Assembly: GCA_012270065.1 (NCBI GenBank)
Contig: JAAXJB010000084.1
Span: forward strand, 132,081 to 196,080
DNA: 64,000 nt
Direction: 5' to 3'
Origin: Rubripirellula sp.
GTDB lineage: Bacteria > Planctomycetota > Planctomycetia > Pirellulales > Pirellulaceae
The notes beneath the pieces were generated by a model. It was not told where the DNA came from, did not search any database, and saw only the letters and a list, made by a program, of their open reading frames with translations. Numbering within the stretch: the stretch's first letter is position 1; each line of letters opens with the position of its first letter. The position numbers and the translations under genes were made by a program. Positions 52,401 through 60,425 of this stretch are shown here, in pieces.

Positions 52401-53141
52401 GACGCAACGAGCCTCACGCTCCCATCCCGAAATACGTTCGGCAAGCTGCTCGATTTCCTGTTCCTGGGATCGTCGCTGCGATGCCAGTTCGCTCCAGCGT
52501 CGACCACCTCTCGTCAACTGTTGAACTTCGTCGCGGAGTCGTTCACGTTTTTTGATCAGACCGTGCAGTTTCGTTGTTTCGGAATCATCTGCTGGGATTT
52601 GATCTCCAATCAGTTGCTCGCGGTTGTCGCGCAAGGAACGCATCACATCGACCAGTGATACACGGTCCAGTCCGCTGGACAGCTTGTAGAGTTCATCAGC
52701 GGCCGCTGTGTCGTCCAGCGTGCTGAGTTCTTGCAGTTCCCGCATGCCAATCGCGAACACATTGGTGAAAATGGATTCATCGATTTGGCCCAACAGGCTG
52801 CTGAGTCGATGTTGTCCCTGACTGAGGCCATCCTGTCCGGTGACTGAGAGCTGACCGGTGGAATCGACGTCCGTCAGTTGGCTGCGACGTCTGATTTCGT
52901 AGCCGCCTCCAGGGCCGGTGACGCGGATCGCTCCGCCAGGTGTACCACCATGCACGGGAGGCAGATATTTTTCACGACGCTCGTCGGTGAAACCGTATAG
53001 CATGGCGCGCACGAACTGCATCAGGGTCGTTTTGCCAGCTTCGTTCGGGCCGTAAAAGAGCGTCATCCCCTCCGGTAGCGAATCTACCGAGAGTCCAGTC
53101 CAGACCCCGAAACCGTCTATTTGAATGTCTTTTACTTTCAT
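49410..53141 (-). CDS. YhaN/SbcC-like AAA ATPase with internal membrane helices and a long acidic tail
   Basis: A 1243-residue SMC/Rad50-type ATPase. Walker A GPNEAGKTT (about 30-38) is near the N terminus. The ABC-type signature (LSRGTREAVFIALRLSLA, about 982-999) and Walker B (LPLVLDDVLVNFD, about 1008-1020) are near 1000. Long coiled coils lie between, interrupted at about 494-547 by two hydrophobic segments (LGVPFIVGGLGLIYGIANV and WGMACILVGFMSLLTYYFG) typical of the YhaN subfamily. After the ATPase a tail of about 175 residues is very acidic and Pro-rich, with a short repeat (PVAEYPVAEYPEPE) and a Trp-rich end. The start overlaps the YhaO-like stop (ATGA). The pair should act as a DNA-end or repair complex, but the nuclease partner looks altered. 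Confidence 0.87.
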   Translation of the reverse strand: MKVKDIQIDGFGVWTGLSVDSLPEGMTLFYGPNEAGKTTLMQFVRAMLYGFTDERREKYLPPVHGGTPGGAIRVTGPGGGYEIRRRSQLTDVDSTGQLSVTGQDGLSQGQHRLSSLLGQIDESIFTNVFAIGMRELQELSTLDDTAAADELYKLSSGLDRVSLVDVMRSLRDNREQLIGDQIPADDSETTKLHGLIKKRERLRDEVQQLTRGGRRWSELASQRRSQEQEIEQLAERISGWEREARCVEIATGIHEKWQERDLLAESIEELEDDATLPDEAPSQLVQIDAMMEERRGRLEDVKNKRREIRDKAEQLPVSRQLLDLQGRIEAAAEQATWIEAIEEQLERIDRQIERARTQLETDAERLGMDETDREHLLSGDLSQLPDLSRQALGALAGPAKRVKQQTFLLRQARADAANYKEKSDKLSESLRETLERANASNLQQAIRQNNEVLATLRHRVQLGEHLDKLKRHYRDLEKETVDLTTAEALPVDRLVLLGVPFIVGGLGLIYGIANVFGFTWLVNSPDPTWGMACILVGFMSLLTYYFGRENGQRTTSRDREECERQIDTLRRQIREVESERNDIDSTLPTNHDSLELRIRDTQNLIAELETALPTYHHHESAIQSHNAAQERAKQAGDELRDAKRAWSATLNQLGLSDSMSPSSVRNLSDGYEAMQNSRRRLDELLSEKEQRRREQKAIAKRIEALYCEVTAEEQHSNADEGDEDFQSDEQPKPITHSSPLEKLNHLQSELSRQHHWIKRRRELKDEDLQLKRQQHGHQRAIERGEQQRRTLWAKCGVATPEQFYEMVDRKAQVTELNRQYEDVDKQIKSMIGAHIEYEDVESVITDASATDLDRRWEGLTTSISETETRVAQLRTQQGQISQEMKQLGEDSRLSVAQLELGCIERQIEAVARRWQTLAMASCLLEDVCHTFERERQPETLREASTFLNQLTDGKYTRIWTPLGTNQLKIEGSDEKSIPLEVLSRGTREAVFIALRLSLAAAYARRGVMLPLVLDDVLVNFDRERAICAARTLQTFAELGHQVMMFTCHKHIVDIFHNIDAQVRLMPPQGKPGRATVLEAEFETEYEDEEELEELNSAQEQEEEPDIEQPVVEDPEQSEEETTPSPVAEYPVAEYPEPESKPNVIYVKQPMPKRESTPAAEIQVSSPDLATEANPTLDWAWFEPEDDEHSSVERLGNVEDALASITGEDWRADELLASPDDVPEEIWNRGGSWWSNTAGNEPHE
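49741..49770. repeat. 15-bp tandem duplication inside the YhaN-like gene
   Basis: TATTCAGCCACTGGG occurs twice in succession (49741-49755, 49756-49770) in the part coding for the acidic tail, and keeps the frame, giving a PVAEY repeat. Confidence 0.9.
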
Positions 53142-54382
53142 GATTTCTGCACCAGATTAGGCTTTTCGCCACGCAGCATTTCGACGCCCAGAAGAGTCGC
53201 CTGATTCAGCACTTCCGTGCGATCCGAGGCGGCGACTTCGGCCAGCAACGTTGTGGTTGTACTGTTGAGTCCCGAGTGTTCTTCAGTGGTGGGAAGGAGA
53301 TTCAGATCACGCCCGTCAAGTTTCCCGTGCTTGTCAGAAGCACGAAGAAAGTCGCCAAGAATCGTGTCTTCCCCGTTCCATGAGTCAGGGTATTGCTTCG
53401 GCGGACGTATCCTCAGGTTTGTCGTCCAAGCTGCTGGACTTCCATGGCCGTACTCACGACGAACCCACTGAAGTAGCTCCTCGACATCACCAACCGAGGC
53501 GAGCGTTTCTCCCGACGCAATGGAAATGTCCCATTCGATCAGCAGGTGACGCCCGCCGTTCTCATGCTGCAAGCGTCCAATCCGTTCCCCCAGCAGATTT
53601 CGGATGTCACCCACAGCAGCGATTGCATTGGCATCCAGCTTGACGTTGCAGTATCGAAACACGTCTGACTCGATACGATGAATTCGGGTCGTCCGGTCAC
53701 CATCGACATCAATTGATACGTAGCCATGCGCACCGCATTCTGACAGTGACCTGCCCTGCGGTGTTCCGCTGTAGATCGACGCTGCTTCTGCTCCACCCTC
53801 AATTTCAAGGTGGTTGTGTTCACCTCCCAGAGCCCAGTAATCAAAGCGTCCCTCTGCAAGTGCGTCTGCATCAGATGAACCATAGCCAACCGCAACGGTG
53901 TAATCGTTCGTGGCCTCAACACGGTAGCTGGGAACATGCAACACCTGCTGGCCGTCACTGCTTCGACCAACTACGGTGCAGATGGTTCTTCCACCCCGCT
54001 GTACCGGAATCACTCCTGTTTCATGTTTGGAAAACAGAGTCACATTCGGTGGCAGTGGTACCGATTCTGGCCACTTCTCCGGGGCATCGGATAATCCTGC
54101 ACACCAGAAGACAGGGGTCTCTTTCGTGTTCAACTGTTCGAAGTAATCCAACAGCATCGACATGCCATGGGGGCCGGCCGCCTGCGGGTTCAGAAGGTCA
54201 CCTGAAAGAACCAGAAAATCGATGTTGTCTGCTAACGCGGCTTCAAACACCGCTCGAGCCGCTTGACGTGGTGCCTCTGCCATGAGCTCATGAAGATGAG
54301 GTGGCAAAGAATCCAAATCGCCCAGCGGAGTTTCCAGATGAAAGTCGCTTGCGTGTATGAATCGGAATGACTCGCCTGGCAT
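53138..54382 (-). CDS. YhaO/SbcD/Mre11-like metallophosphoesterase with a degenerate active site
   Basis: A 414-residue protein of the Mre11/SbcD nuclease family. It starts with FIHASDFHL, giving Asp13 and His15 of motif I. Motif II is intact (LVLSGDLLN, Asp62). The motif that should read GNHD is GLSD (96-99), the next metal-binding His lies in GYG (166-168) and is missing, and GHxH is GGEH (186-189), retaining only His189. By comparison with archaeal Mre11, one full metal site (the ligands of the D-N-H-H set) and the catalytic His are lost while the other site is kept. Nuclease activity is therefore doubtful. The ATG at 54382 has a GGAGG ribosome-binding site. It is translationally coupled to the YhaN-like ATPase gene. 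Confidence 0.82.
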   Translation of the reverse strand: MPGESFRFIHASDFHLETPLGDLDSLPPHLHELMAEAPRQAARAVFEAALADNIDFLVLSGDLLNPQAAGPHGMSMLLDYFEQLNTKETPVFWCAGLSDAPEKWPESVPLPPNVTLFSKHETGVIPVQRGGRTICTVVGRSSDGQQVLHVPSYRVEATNDYTVAVGYGSSDADALAEGRFDYWALGGEHNHLEIEGGAEAASIYSGTPQGRSLSECGAHGYVSIDVDGDRTTRIHRIESDVFRYCNVKLDANAIAAVGDIRNLLGERIGRLQHENGGRHLLIEWDISIASGETLASVGDVEELLQWVRREYGHGSPAAWTTNLRIRPPKQYPDSWNGEDTILGDFLRASDKHGKLDGRDLNLLPTTEEHSGLNSTTTTLLAEVAASDRTEVLNQATLLGVEMLRGEKPNLVQKS

Positions 54383-54594
54383 TGGTTCCCTCCCTGCGGT
54401 CCTCTTGCCGAATACCTGTCTCCGTCCAAGTCTTTCATGACTTGTCACTTATGATCGATGTTCTGATCAATCAAAACCGAACGCTGTCACTTCATGTGAA
54501 TCAGCTTTCAATTCAGTCGCTGCTCGACTGCCTATCCACGCGAGTTTAATGAAAGTTGGGATTTCAGGCCAAGTCATATTTTCCCGACCAGACG

Positions 54595-54768
54595 TCAGCG
54601 CGGACGCGCAACCAAATCTATGCTAGCAAACAGCAGAGCGGCGATGGCACAAGTCAGGAAGCACTCCCAACGCGATCGAGACTCGGTGAACGATCGACGC
54701 TGAACCTCCAGCACTGAATCTTCGACTTTGCTCGTCGGGTGTATTGGTTTGTGTCGTTTTTTATCCAA
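54595..54768 (-). CDS. possible 57-residue small membrane protein or remnant
   Basis: A short ORF starting at a TTG (54768) that overlaps the stop of a 27-codon ORF. It encodes a basic N terminus (MDKKRHKP), a polar middle and a hydrophobic C-terminal helix (CFLTCAIAALLFASIDLVA) ending in RPR. The WECFLTCAIAALLFASIDL pattern resembles the membrane C termini of large planctomycete VWA or amidotransferase-like proteins, so it may be a decayed gene end rather than a functional small protein. It lies downstream of the symporter gene on the same strand. No Shine-Dalgarno sequence is visible; translation would rely on coupling. Confidence 0.3.
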   Translation of the reverse strand: MDKKRHKPIHPTSKVEDSVLEVQRRSFTESRSRWECFLTCAIAALLFASIDLVARPR

Positions 54769-54844
54769 ACGTCAGCTCGACCTGCGGTTTTAGCGGCGGC
54801 AGTTTTTCCACAGCATCGGTCTGTAGCTTGGTTGTGTCAGACAT
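54761..54844 (-). CDS. possible 27-residue small ORF
   Basis: ATG at 54844, 49 bp after the symporter stop, coding for MSDTTKLQTDAVEKLPPLKP and seven more residues. It ends by overlapping the next small ORF. There is no recognised family and no clear ribosome-binding site; a CCGGCTGCCGG inverted repeat precedes it. Listed because it is adjacent to and potentially coupled with the 57-residue ORF. Confidence 0.2.
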   Translation of the reverse strand: MSDTTKLQTDAVEKLPPLKPQVELTFG

Positions 54845-54893
54845 TTTCCGGCAGCCGGGATCTGGGAATCGATAAAAGCTAGCATCGCTGCTT

Positions 54894-56846
54894 TCAAGAT
54901 GCGCTGGCCTGACTGGTCGAGTCTTTGTTCTGGTTCTGGTAATACAGAGACACCACAATCAGTGTGATGAAGGCAAGCGGAATCGTAATGATTCCCGGTT
55001 GACTGAATGGAGCGATGGCATCATTCGGGTCAAGCCCATAGACCGATTTGTAGGTATCTGCCGACAGCAGAATCCAACCCAGCGAACTGACCATGCCCAC
55101 AAGCACACTTGCGATGATTCCCTCCTTGGTGGTCTTTTTCCAGAACAAGAGCATGATCAATGCGGGAAGGTTGGCGCTGGCGGCAACACTGAATGCCCAG
55201 CCTACCAGGTAGCCCACATTCAGTTCTTTGAACAGAATGCCAAGAATGATTGCGATGCCACCGACAACGATGGCTGCCGATTTCGCGACTTTGACTTGTG
55301 CTTCTCCGGACAGTTTCATTCCCATGACGCCAATCAGCAGGTCATGTGCAACTGCGCCGCTGCTGGCGAGGATCAAGCCGCTGACGGTACCCAACACTGT
55401 TGTGAATGCGATCGCCGAGATCACTGCGAACAGCCAAGGGCGAATGCTGTTGGCCAGCAGCGGTGCCGCCATGTTGGTGTCCGTGAGATCGAGTGCACCG
55501 CTCGTCATGGCGCCCAGGCCCAAATAGAGAGTCAGAACGTAGAAGAACCCAATCGTCGCAATCCCCACAATGGTGCTTTTGCGAGCAGCTGACCCATCTT
55601 TGACTGTGTAATATCGAATCAGAATGTGTGGCAATGACGCTGTGCCACAGAACAACGCAAGCATCAGCGACAGGAAGTTGAGTTTGTCACCAAAGCTCTC
55701 GCCACGGATTCCGGCAAATTTCGGATGTTCGCCGGGGCGTAGAACGCGTTTGCCATCCGTTGGTTTCTGGTAGTAGACTGTTGTTTTGGGGCCTTGGTCG
55801 TGGATGATCGTCTTGCTTGACCAAAGAATCACCTCACTGTCACCGATTGTGGTGAAGAAGGAGATGGGGCCGAGAGGACCTGTGGATGTTTCTCCATCTG
55901 GCAGTTTGGAAAGATGGCCCACTGGTTTCAGTTCACGTTGTCCTTCGCCGCGACCATTGGGGGCACCATCAATCAGCTTGGTGGTTCCGGACCCGGTGAC
56001 TGCTTGTGCCTGCCGGAGCACTTTCTTGTGTGGCACGGGACTGTCATCGATATGGAATACATCGTAACCCGCGTTGCCGTTCAGGGGGACCAAGCGAATG
56101 AACTCCTGTTTCTCACCATTCGCGCCCTGCCAGCCATCGGTGGCCGGAATCACCTCCCGACCCGGAATCCGGTTTTCAGCCAATTCCTGTTCGGTTACTT
56201 CGATTGTTTCAAAACTGCTCGTGTCAGTGGTCAAACCCTGTTGCAGCAACATCGCAACCAGCACTGCACTGAAGATGACGAGAAGTGAGCCTTTGAGAAA
56301 CTGGACCCATGTGGTTGAGACCATTCCGGCAAACACAACAATCAGAATCACAACGACTCCGACCATCACCACTCCGACCCAGTGATCAAGACCCAGCAGC
56401 GGCTGAATCAATGAGCCGGCACCCACCATCTGTGGAATCAGATAAAACACGCTCACCACCAGTGTGCTGATTCCCGCAGCGCCCTTGATTCCCCGTGAAT
56501 TGAATTTTGCATCCAACGCATCAGCGAAGGTGAACTTGCCCAGACGTTTCATCGGTTCTGCGATCACAAACAAGGCAACAATCCAGCCCGCAAGAAAACC
56601 GATGGAATAGAGAAAACCGTCATACCCATACGCAGCGATCATCCCGCAAATTCCGAGAAACGAAGCTGCTGACAGGTAATCGCCTGCAAAGGCAACTCCG
56701 TTGACGGCCCATGGAATCTGACCATGTGCAGCGAAATATCCTTCGGACGACTTGGCTTTCCGGCCCAAGTAGAAACTCAGGCCAACCGTGCCAAACACGA
56801 AGCCCAGGAAAATGAAAATTGCGAGTGGCGCGGGATCATAGATCAT
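54894..56846 (-). CDS. actP: ActP-type acetate/monocarboxylate:cation symporter with a large loop insertion
   Basis: Sodium:solute symporter family member (LeuT-like fold) that imports acetate or related short carboxylates. Helices are evident throughout, starting with LAIFIFLGFVFGTVGLSFYLGRK. Family motifs are FAGDYLSAASFLGICGMIA, LGKFTFADALDAKF, LIPQMVGAGSLIQPLLG and FCGTASLPHILIRYYTV. Between about 203 and 385 there is a soluble, polar stretch of about 180 residues absent from the compact E. coli-type protein, giving a total of 650. The upstream DUF485 gene overlaps by ATGA, the standard yjcH-actP arrangement. It probably supports use of acetate from polymer breakdown. Confidence 0.88.
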   Translation of the reverse strand: MIYDPAPLAIFIFLGFVFGTVGLSFYLGRKAKSSEGYFAAHGQIPWAVNGVAFAGDYLSAASFLGICGMIAAYGYDGFLYSIGFLAGWIVALFVIAEPMKRLGKFTFADALDAKFNSRGIKGAAGISTLVVSVFYLIPQMVGAGSLIQPLLGLDHWVGVVMVGVVVILIVVFAGMVSTTWVQFLKGSLLVIFSAVLVAMLLQQGLTTDTSSFETIEVTEQELAENRIPGREVIPATDGWQGANGEKQEFIRLVPLNGNAGYDVFHIDDSPVPHKKVLRQAQAVTGSGTTKLIDGAPNGRGEGQRELKPVGHLSKLPDGETSTGPLGPISFFTTIGDSEVILWSSKTIIHDQGPKTTVYYQKPTDGKRVLRPGEHPKFAGIRGESFGDKLNFLSLMLALFCGTASLPHILIRYYTVKDGSAARKSTIVGIATIGFFYVLTLYLGLGAMTSGALDLTDTNMAAPLLANSIRPWLFAVISAIAFTTVLGTVSGLILASSGAVAHDLLIGVMGMKLSGEAQVKVAKSAAIVVGGIAIILGILFKELNVGYLVGWAFSVAASANLPALIMLLFWKKTTKEGIIASVLVGMVSSLGWILLSADTYKSVYGLDPNDAIAPFSQPGIITIPLAFITLIVVSLYYQNQNKDSTSQASAS

Positions 56847-57136
56847 TGAGCGTCTCCCTGGGTTGTTGCAGTTGTACTGTTGCTGGCATCTTCCACCGGT
56901 TCAGGTCGACAAAGCATGCCGTAGACCAGAGCCAGAACGAGGGCAACTGCGATCAGACCAAAGCCATACACAATGGCTAGATTCAGCCCCTGCAAAACCA
57001 CTGTCTCCATCTGGTCTGCGGCAAAAGCATTGATCAGCACGAATCCGGCGTACAACAGGAGATAGACCAGAAACAGGAATAAGCCCAGTCTGGCATTGAA
57101 TCGGCGTTGTGGGGAAGGAGAATCTGAGGTGTTCAT
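56843..57136 (-). CDS. DUF485 membrane protein (YjcH-like)
   Basis: A 97-residue protein with two membrane helices (LFLFLVYLLLYAGFVLI and LAIVYGFGLIAVALVLALVYG) joined by the DUF485 signature loop (NAFAADQMETVVLQGLNL). A polar N terminus and a Thr/Ala-rich C-terminal tail flank them. DUF485 proteins are encoded immediately before ActP-type symporters and are assumed to help their assembly or function. The ATG at 57136 is the only good start. Its stop codon overlaps the symporter start (ATGA). Confidence 0.9.
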   Translation of the reverse strand: MNTSDSPSPQRRFNARLGLFLFLVYLLLYAGFVLINAFAADQMETVVLQGLNLAIVYGFGLIAVALVLALVYGMLCRPEPVEDASNSTTATTQGDAQ

Positions 57137-57668
57137 GGACAGACGGCAACCTGGTTTGAAGACAGATCAATTTCCGAATCGCACTCAATCCGGAAAACAG
57201 CAGTTGATTGGTGATTCGCGATCAAGTTTATAAACAACTCAACATGCTGCCGCGAGTGTTCAACAGGTTGCTAACTGGCATTTTGCAAAATCAGTAATTC
57301 GGATCATGCCCTTGAATGAATCTGTGAAATGTCCCGAACTTGTGGCTGTTGATCCCGGAGACGGTATTTTGAACTGCAAAAGACCCTAATCCAAGCTACC
57401 CTTTCGGTCTGATAGCTGACACGAAGCGTGCAGACAGGCATAATGGGAATCCCTCCCGAATCGCGCAGTTCAAACCATGCAGGCTGTATTCGCAGATCGT
57501 ATTACCGGTGCATGAGAGTTGCTGTGGTTTGCAACCCACCGTTCGACACATTGATTTGATTCCAACTTTGACCGGCTGTGACAGGGTCCTGCGAGCCTGA
57601 AGGTGCCTTGAGGCCACTCGTCAGCGAATCGGAATCCATTGTTTTTTCATTGAGGAAAAGAGGTAAAA
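57137..57668. other. divergent intergenic region without a recognised gene
   Basis: 532 bp between the divergent DUF485 and glycosyltransferase genes. It contains the AT-rich palindrome GTTTATAAAC (57226-57235), a possible -10 region for the DUF485 operon, and a TTTTGCAAAA palindrome. A GTTCAAACC resembling a tRNA T-loop at 57468-57476 has no matching stem. No ORF with a domain and no convincing RNA gene was found. AGAGG at 57659-57663 is the ribosome-binding site of the next gene. Confidence 0.4.
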
Positions 57669-58688
57669 GTGGAACCGCGAAACCGACATGTCTCATTCAT
57701 CATTCCCACACTCAATGAATACGAGTCGATCGAGGAATTGCATGGTCGAATTCTGGATGTTTGCGAGCAGAACGGAATCCATGCCCAGATCGTGTTTGTT
57801 GATGACGGCTCAACCGACAGCACGTGGGAAATCATGCAGCAACTGGTCCGAGGTCATGAAGGCACTGAGGCCATCCGATTCCGTCGAAATTTTGGGAAAG
57901 CTGCGGCACTTGCAGCTGGTGCTGAAGCTTGCAGAGGTGAGATCGTTATCACCATGGATGCGGATCTGCAGGATGATCCACAGGAAATACCACGGTTCCT
58001 CGAAAAACTGGATGACGGATTTGATGTTGTCAGTGGTTGGAAACAGGTGCGACACGATCCATTGCATAAAGTTCTGCCGAGTCGCGTGTTCAATTGGCTG
58101 GTAAGCAGATTGACCGGTGTCAAGTTGCATGATCACAACTGTGGCTTCAAAGCTTACCGCAGGGAAATTTTCGATGAAGTCGAGCTGTATGGTGAAAGGC
58201 ACCGGTTCATTCCTGTGCTAGCTGCAGCCCGCGGCTGGAAGCCAAGTGAAATTGTCGTTGAGCATCATGCACGCCGGTTCGGTCATTCAAAGTACGGTTT
58301 CTCAAGGATGATCAAGGGTTTTCTTGATTTGATGACGATTTACCTGCTGACCGGATTCTCAAGTCGTCCCCTGCATCTGATCGGTGTTGGAGGAATGTTG
58401 TTTTTTGCTGCAGGGGGAGTCGGGATAGTATCGCTTTCGGGATGGTGGGTGATCTCTCGAGCGGTTGAGAGTTTTGATCCGATTCATCTGCATGAAAAAG
58501 CAATCTTCTACTATTGCATCCTCGCACTTCTTCTCGGTGCCCAGTTTCTGCTCGCTGGTCTGCTCGCGGAACTCGTCGTTGCTCGGACCCATGGCCCTCG
58601 CGATACGTTCAGCGTTGCCGAGCATCTTTCCAGCACATCCGAAGGGGTGGCAAGCAAGGCCGCTGCTGAACCCCGGGAGCAAGGCTGA
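57669..58688 (+). CDS. polyprenyl-phosphate glycosyltransferase (GT2, GtrB/DPM1-like)
   Basis: Transfers a sugar from a nucleotide sugar to a polyprenyl phosphate at the inner face of the cytoplasmic membrane. The GT-A domain starts with VSFIIPTLNEYESIEEL and has FVDDGSTDSTW, the DxD-type DADLQDDPQEIP, LHDHNCGFKAYRREIF and the acceptor/catalytic region GERHRFIPVLAA. Two C-terminal helices follow (LHLIGVGGMLFFAAGGVGIV and FYYCILALLLGAQFLLAGLL). The 339-residue length is normal for bactoprenol glucosyltransferases. The GTG start has AGAGG at good spacing. The stop overlaps the next ATG (TGATG), coupling it to the GT-C-like protein, which may use the lipid-linked sugar. Confidence 0.9.
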   Translation: MEPRNRHVSFIIPTLNEYESIEELHGRILDVCEQNGIHAQIVFVDDGSTDSTWEIMQQLVRGHEGTEAIRFRRNFGKAAALAAGAEACRGEIVITMDADLQDDPQEIPRFLEKLDDGFDVVSGWKQVRHDPLHKVLPSRVFNWLVSRLTGVKLHDHNCGFKAYRREIFDEVELYGERHRFIPVLAAARGWKPSEIVVEHHARRFGHSKYGFSRMIKGFLDLMTIYLLTGFSSRPLHLIGVGGMLFFAAGGVGIVSLSGWWVISRAVESFDPIHLHEKAIFYYCILALLLGAQFLLAGLLAELVVARTHGPRDTFSVAEHLSSTSEGVASKAAAEPREQG

Positions 58689-60355
58689 TGAGTGATCCGA
58701 ATGCAGTCGAGACACGATCGCGACGGTCCGCTTATGTGATCTTTGCTTTGATTGGTCTGGCGTTGACTGCCGGACGTATCTCGGTTGTCACTGGACGTGA
58801 TGGAAAGACGGCATTCCTGAGTGCAAATGATCGCAGTCGTTGGTGCACCGTTGCATCCCTGGTCGAGCACGGAACATACGCGATCGATTCGCAGATCGAA
58901 ATTGTGGATCCCATCCGTCGCCATATTCATCCATGGCAGACGATCGACAAAGTGCGTCATTTGGGCCCTGATGACAAGCAACACTACTACAGCAGTAAAC
59001 CACCGTTGTTCCCGACCATGGTCGCGGGTATCTACAAGTGTGTGCATTTTGCGACGGGCATGACACTGACAGATCAACCGATCTATCTCGCCAGAATCAT
59101 GCTTTGTTTGGTTAATCTGCCTCTTTTGGCGATCTTCTACTTTGCCACCATGGCTTGCATTGAAAAGATCGGCAAGGACGACTGGTCCAAACGCATGGGG
59201 GCGTTGGCTTGCTGCTTCGGCACCATGCTGCTGCCTTTTGCCATTTCCTTGAACAATCACCTGCCTGCTGCTTCGGCCACGGCTGTGGTGGCGTGGGTCT
59301 ATCTGCGGACGTTCAAAAGTGATGACAAGGACAGTACCACCAGTTCGATTTTCAGCAGATTTCAATCCAAGTCCCTTGATGGAAAGGCCGTTGGCGCTGC
59401 AACTGCGGTTCTCTACTGGTGTGCTGGTATCTGTGCCGCGTTTGCGGCAGCAAATGAACTGCCGGCACTTTCGATGCTGGTGTTCTGGTTGATTCTCTTC
59501 ATCTGGGCGAGGCCAGCCTCTGCCGTGCCGTTCATCGGTGGCGTCGCGATCGTTGCTTTGGGGTTTTTTGGGACCAATTGGCTCGCGCACGAGAGTTTGC
59601 GTCCGCCATATGCCCATCGTGGAAATGGAGCAACCATCGCAGAACTCAGCGAGGCGGTCAGAGATCTGCAGGCACCAGATCAGAGTCTCAAGACAGAGGT
59701 GCTGAATCTTCTTGGTGACAGAGGGTTGATCGAACCCGGCCAGGAAGTGGATATCGATGCTTCGGATGAAGCTTCGCGTTGGGTTGTACGTCATGGAGAA
59801 CGCCAGTATGCGCTGTTGCATTCAGGCATTGGCTGGTCAATCGCAGAGTGGGATGACTGGTACGAGTACCCCAATACCTATTGGAAAGATGGTACCCGGC
59901 GCGGGGTCGATCGGGGTGAGGCATCGAAAGTGACTTATTTGGCCCAAATGACTGTTGGGCATCACGGCCTATTCTCTTTGACGCCGCTGTGGTTGTTAGT
60001 GCCGGTTGGGCTGGTGATTGGCGTCATCCGCGGTTCAGGCGAGTCTCGCCGTCTCGTGATCGCTATCGCGGTGGCTTCCAGTGTCTGTTTTCTGTTCTAC
60101 CTCAATCGACCCCTGATCGACCGGAATTATGGTGGGGTGAGTGTCTGTTTCCGGTGGTTATTGTGGTTTGCACCTCTGTGGTTGCTGGTCGCCACCCCGG
60201 TCATGGGTTGGCTGGAGACCACGCGTCTACGTCGTGGCACGTTGTATGCAATGCTTGCATTGAGTGTTTTTTCAATGTCAGCATCCTTGGAAAGTCCGTG
60301 GCAATCACCATGGATCTATCGGTTTTGGCAGTTTTTGGGCTGGCTGGACTCTTGA
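58688..60355 (+). CDS. multi-pass membrane protein, likely GT-C glycosyltransferase (PMT/ArnT-like)
   Basis: A 555-residue integral membrane protein. After a first helix (AYVIFALIGLALTAG) an extracytoplasmic loop carries acidic residues and NDRSRWCTVASLVEHGTYAID, followed by YSSKPPLFPTMVAGIY. The 'KPPL' block and the early acidic loop are characteristic of PMT-type GT-C enzymes that use lipid-linked sugars. About ten further helices follow (IMLCLVNLPLLAIFYFA, LSMLVFWLILFIWA, IGGVAIVALGFFGTNWL, SVCFLFYLNRP and others), with a soluble loop at about 310-415. Assignment to GT-C is by topology and context, not by a full motif set. It is coupled to the GT2 gene, its probable sugar-lipid supplier. 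Confidence 0.65.
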   Translation: MSDPNAVETRSRRSAYVIFALIGLALTAGRISVVTGRDGKTAFLSANDRSRWCTVASLVEHGTYAIDSQIEIVDPIRRHIHPWQTIDKVRHLGPDDKQHYYSSKPPLFPTMVAGIYKCVHFATGMTLTDQPIYLARIMLCLVNLPLLAIFYFATMACIEKIGKDDWSKRMGALACCFGTMLLPFAISLNNHLPAASATAVVAWVYLRTFKSDDKDSTTSSIFSRFQSKSLDGKAVGAATAVLYWCAGICAAFAAANELPALSMLVFWLILFIWARPASAVPFIGGVAIVALGFFGTNWLAHESLRPPYAHRGNGATIAELSEAVRDLQAPDQSLKTEVLNLLGDRGLIEPGQEVDIDASDEASRWVVRHGERQYALLHSGIGWSIAEWDDWYEYPNTYWKDGTRRGVDRGEASKVTYLAQMTVGHHGLFSLTPLWLLVPVGLVIGVIRGSGESRRLVIAIAVASSVCFLFYLNRPLIDRNYGGVSVCFRWLLWFAPLWLLVATPVMGWLETTRLRRGTLYAMLALSVFSMSASLESPWQSPWIYRFWQFLGWLDS

Positions 60356-60425
60356 AAACGGGGCTATCATCCTGACAGCGAGGTGATGGAACGCTCGCAG
60401 TAGTTGATGACTCCAAGGTTCGGGT

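Noticed and set aside
57431-57460. Segment faintly like part of a cobalamin riboswitch (ACAGGCATAATGGGAATCC)
   Set aside because: The conserved B12 box and other core elements are absent, and it is far from and not obviously upstream of a B12-related gene.
57468-57476. GTTCAAACC resembling a tRNA T-loop
   Set aside because: Flanking bases do not form a T-stem, and no acceptor or anticodon arm can be built around it.
58511-59821. 436-codon open frame opposite the glycosyltransferase and GT-C-like genes
   Set aside because: It is antisense to two genes with clear family motifs and overlapping starts; its own sequence has no recognisable domain.
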